From: Calothrix sp. NIES-2098
GTDB taxonomy: Bacteria; Cyanobacteriota; Cyanobacteriia; Cyanobacteriales; Nostocaceae
NCBI GenBank assembly: GCA_002368175.1
Contig: AP018172.1
Span: 62,001 to 126,000, forward strand
Length of the DNA stretch: 64,000 nt
Direction of reading: 5' to 3'
Positions within the stretch are counted from its first letter, which is position 1. Each line of letters opens with the position of its first letter. Positions 62,285-64,000 of the stretch are shown here, in pieces. Made by a program: the position numbers and the translations under genes. The notes under the pieces were generated by a model. The model searched no databases. It saw only the letters and a list, made by a program, of their open reading frames with translations, and was not told where the DNA came from.

Positions 62285-64000
62285 ATGAATACAAGCGAAC
62301 GGAAAATTGAAACTAAAAGCGATGCTCCCGGCACTTCTAGCGGTGTCATTCGCCTCAAACCCCAACAATTTATTCATGTTTTAGATAACAATACTGGCGT
62401 TACCCGCTTGGAAGTTGGGCCGCAAACCATTACGCTGCGCGACCACGAACGGTTGATATTAAAACCTGAGCCAATGATAGTGGTTCCCCCACGCCACTAT
62501 TGTATTGTTGCCAATCCAGTGCAACGCAATGAAGACAATCAACCGATCGCGGATGACTTCGGTCAGGTAAAACTACGGTATGGTGACGAAGAAATCCGTT
62601 TTGCGCAAGAACCGTTTCCCCTCTATCCAGGCGAAGAATTAGAGGGAGAAATCAAGCGCTTGCAAGTGGTTGAGACTAATCAAGCTTTACGTTTGCGATC
62701 GCTGCGAGATTTCATTGATCCAATTACCGTCACAGTTAATGGACAAATCCAAACAAGAACGATCAACCGTTTGGCGGGAGATGAATGGCTATTTGAAGGC
62801 CCTGGAACTTACATTCCCCGTGTAGAAGTAGAAGTCATCGAAAGAGTTACGGCGCAAATCATTAAGCCTAACCAAGCTTTACGCTTACTAGCGCGACAAA
62901 ATTGTGTCGATCGCCTGGGTAATCAGCGTAGATCTGGTGAAGAATGGTTGGTAAGAGAAGAAGGCGCTTATTTACCTGGAGTTGATGAAGAAGTTGTGGG
63001 CATTATTAATGCCTACGTATTAACAGAAAAAACAGCTTTACACCTCCGCGCACAACGCACATTTAACGATGTATTTGGTCGCCAGCGCAAAGCCGGAGAT
63101 GAATGGTTAGTAACTTTTGCAGATGCAGAAATCCACATTCCTGATGTTTATGAAGTCGTAGTCGGGGAAGTCAAAATTACGATTTTGGGTGACAGAGAAT
63201 GGTGTATTGTTGTTAACCCCATTGATGATGCAGGTAAACCGCAATTAGGACTGCGCGAGGTACGTCAAGGTAGAACTTCATTTTTCTTGCATCCCGGCGA
63301 ATCTTTAGAAAAGGGTATCGAAAAAGTTTATGTTTTAGGCGAACAAGAAGCATTGCTACTCCGGGCTAAAGAAGCCTTGGAAGAAGGTGCAGGTGCAAAT
63401 CGAATTCAACGCCAACCTGGGGATATGTGGATGATTTCCGGCCCCAGAGATTACATTCCGCGCGTAGAAGTGGAAGTAGTGGAAAAACGCCAAGCTATTC
63501 CCTTAGATAAGAATGAAGGAATTTATGTCCGAGATATTCAAACAGGCGAACTCAAACTAGTGAGTGGCCCCCAAGCATATATGCTCACTCCCTATGAAGA
63601 ACTTTGGCAAAAAGAACTACCAACCGTCGTTGAAGAACTGCTAGCACATAAACTTGACCCGATTTCCGATCGCGGACAGCATCACCGAGAGCAACCAGAT
63701 TTAGCTCAAGCCAAAAAACGCGATCGCACCAGGGCGGTTGTATTTCACGTTCCCCAAAATGCCGCAGTCCAAATCCACGATTATAAAGAAAGAACCGCGC
63801 GTACTGTCTTTGGCCCGGATTTAGTGATGTTGGGGCCTGATGAAGCTTTTACCGTGTTGAGTTTGTCAGGTGGCGTACCCAAACAAATGCATCGCATCAA
63901 GTCACTGGCTTTATTGCTGGGGCCAGATTTTATGACTGATTTATTTACCGTAGAAACTTCCGATCACGCACGCCTACAACTGCGATTGTCTTATAACTGG
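62285..64000 (+). CDS. mvp: Major vault protein (MVP) homologue, 3' end beyond the window
   Basis: 572 codons are present without a stop, and the gene continues past base 64000. It aligns throughout with animal and protist MVP, the protein that builds the hollow barrel of vault ribonucleoprotein particles. Diagnostic blocks in order are FIHVLDNNTGVTRLEVGP, VPPRHYCIVANPV, EPFPLYPGEELEG, GDEWLFEGPGTYIPR (165-179), a second GEEWLVREEGAYLPG, TEKTALHLRAQRTF, SFFLHPGESLEKGIEKVYVL, PLDKNEGIYVRDIQTGEL, VFHVPQNAAVQIHDYKE, and GPDFMTDLFTVETSDHARLQL. The repeat region (barrel waist) is therefore complete and the shoulder domain begins. The cap helix would lie beyond the window. The ATG is chosen because the family's conserved first repeat starts 20 residues later. 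Confidence 0.96.
   Translation, partial: MNTSERKIETKSDAPGTSSGVIRLKPQQFIHVLDNNTGVTRLEVGPQTITLRDHERLILKPEPMIVVPPRHYCIVANPVQRNEDNQPIADDFGQVKLRYGDEEIRFAQEPFPLYPGEELEGEIKRLQVVETNQALRLRSLRDFIDPITVTVNGQIQTRTINRLAGDEWLFEGPGTYIPRVEVEVIERVTAQIIKPNQALRLLARQNCVDRLGNQRRSGEEWLVREEGAYLPGVDEEVVGIINAYVLTEKTALHLRAQRTFNDVFGRQRKAGDEWLVTFADAEIHIPDVYEVVVGEVKITILGDREWCIVVNPIDDAGKPQLGLREVRQGRTSFFLHPGESLEKGIEKVYVLGEQEALLLRAKEALEEGAGANRIQRQPGDMWMISGPRDYIPRVEVEVVEKRQAIPLDKNEGIYVRDIQTGELKLVSGPQAYMLTPYEELWQKELPTVVEELLAHKLDPISDRGQHHREQPDLAQAKKRDRTRAVVFHVPQNAAVQIHDYKERTARTVFGPDLVMLGPDEAFTVLSLSGGVPKQMHRIKSLALLLGPDFMTDLFTVETSDHARLQLRLSYNW

Overview
The window reads as the chromosome of a filamentous, probably heterocyst-forming, cyanobacterium of the Nostoc/Calothrix/Tolypothrix kind. 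The evidence is the abundance of HIP1 octamers (GCGATCGC), AT-rich intergenic DNA, plastid-type genes ycf35 and ycf46, a PEP-CTERM protein, Ser/Thr kinases with cyanobacterial architecture, short heptanucleotide repeats, and the cyanobacteria-specific DUF3172. The species cannot be fixed from sequence alone. No phage or conjugative module is visible; the only clear mobile element is one 1.25-kb insertion sequence.

Layout. 1-9.3 kb: a truncated cysteine/cystine lyase-like PLP enzyme, a TM0106-family nuclease, a phytase-like exported protein, two tandem paralogous Ser/Thr kinases, tRNA-Asp with a clear promoter, and gltX. 9.5-17.2 kb: ftsH with a strong terminator, several small secreted or leader-peptide-like proteins (Nif11 type, double-glycine type) and a 2-oxoglutarate oxygenase. 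17.3-24.9 kb: ycf35, ycf46, a ribbon-helix-helix protein, a GH65 phosphorylase fused to beta-phosphoglucomutase, and an MtfA-like peptidase. 25.6-36.5 kb: a J-domain protein, a 1900-residue Ser/Thr-His hybrid kinase, a metal-chelate ABC importer pair, and a J-domain/pentapeptide-repeat fusion.

36.6-38 kb holds one of the most interesting signals. A type I-beta DAHP synthase gene is preceded by two consecutive short reading frames, each packed with Phe/Tyr/Trp codons. Each is followed by mutually exclusive antiterminator and terminator hairpins, which gives a tandem transcription-attenuation leader. 38.3-39.8 kb has a 21-bp tandem repeat array beside the IS. 40-60.9 kb is mostly chromosomal housekeeping and envelope genes: PEP-CTERM protein, hemerythrin, aromatic amino acid decarboxylase, phosphoribosyltransferase, a GlfT2-like galactofuranosyltransferase, a double GT2 protein, cytochrome b, AMIN-domain protein, and two CPA2 antiporters.

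The right edge contains the second major signal. An unmistakable major vault protein homologue starts at 62285 and runs off the window (572 codons present). It is preceded by a second copy of the 21-bp repeat array and by a 20-bp palindrome. No other vault component is visible in the window.
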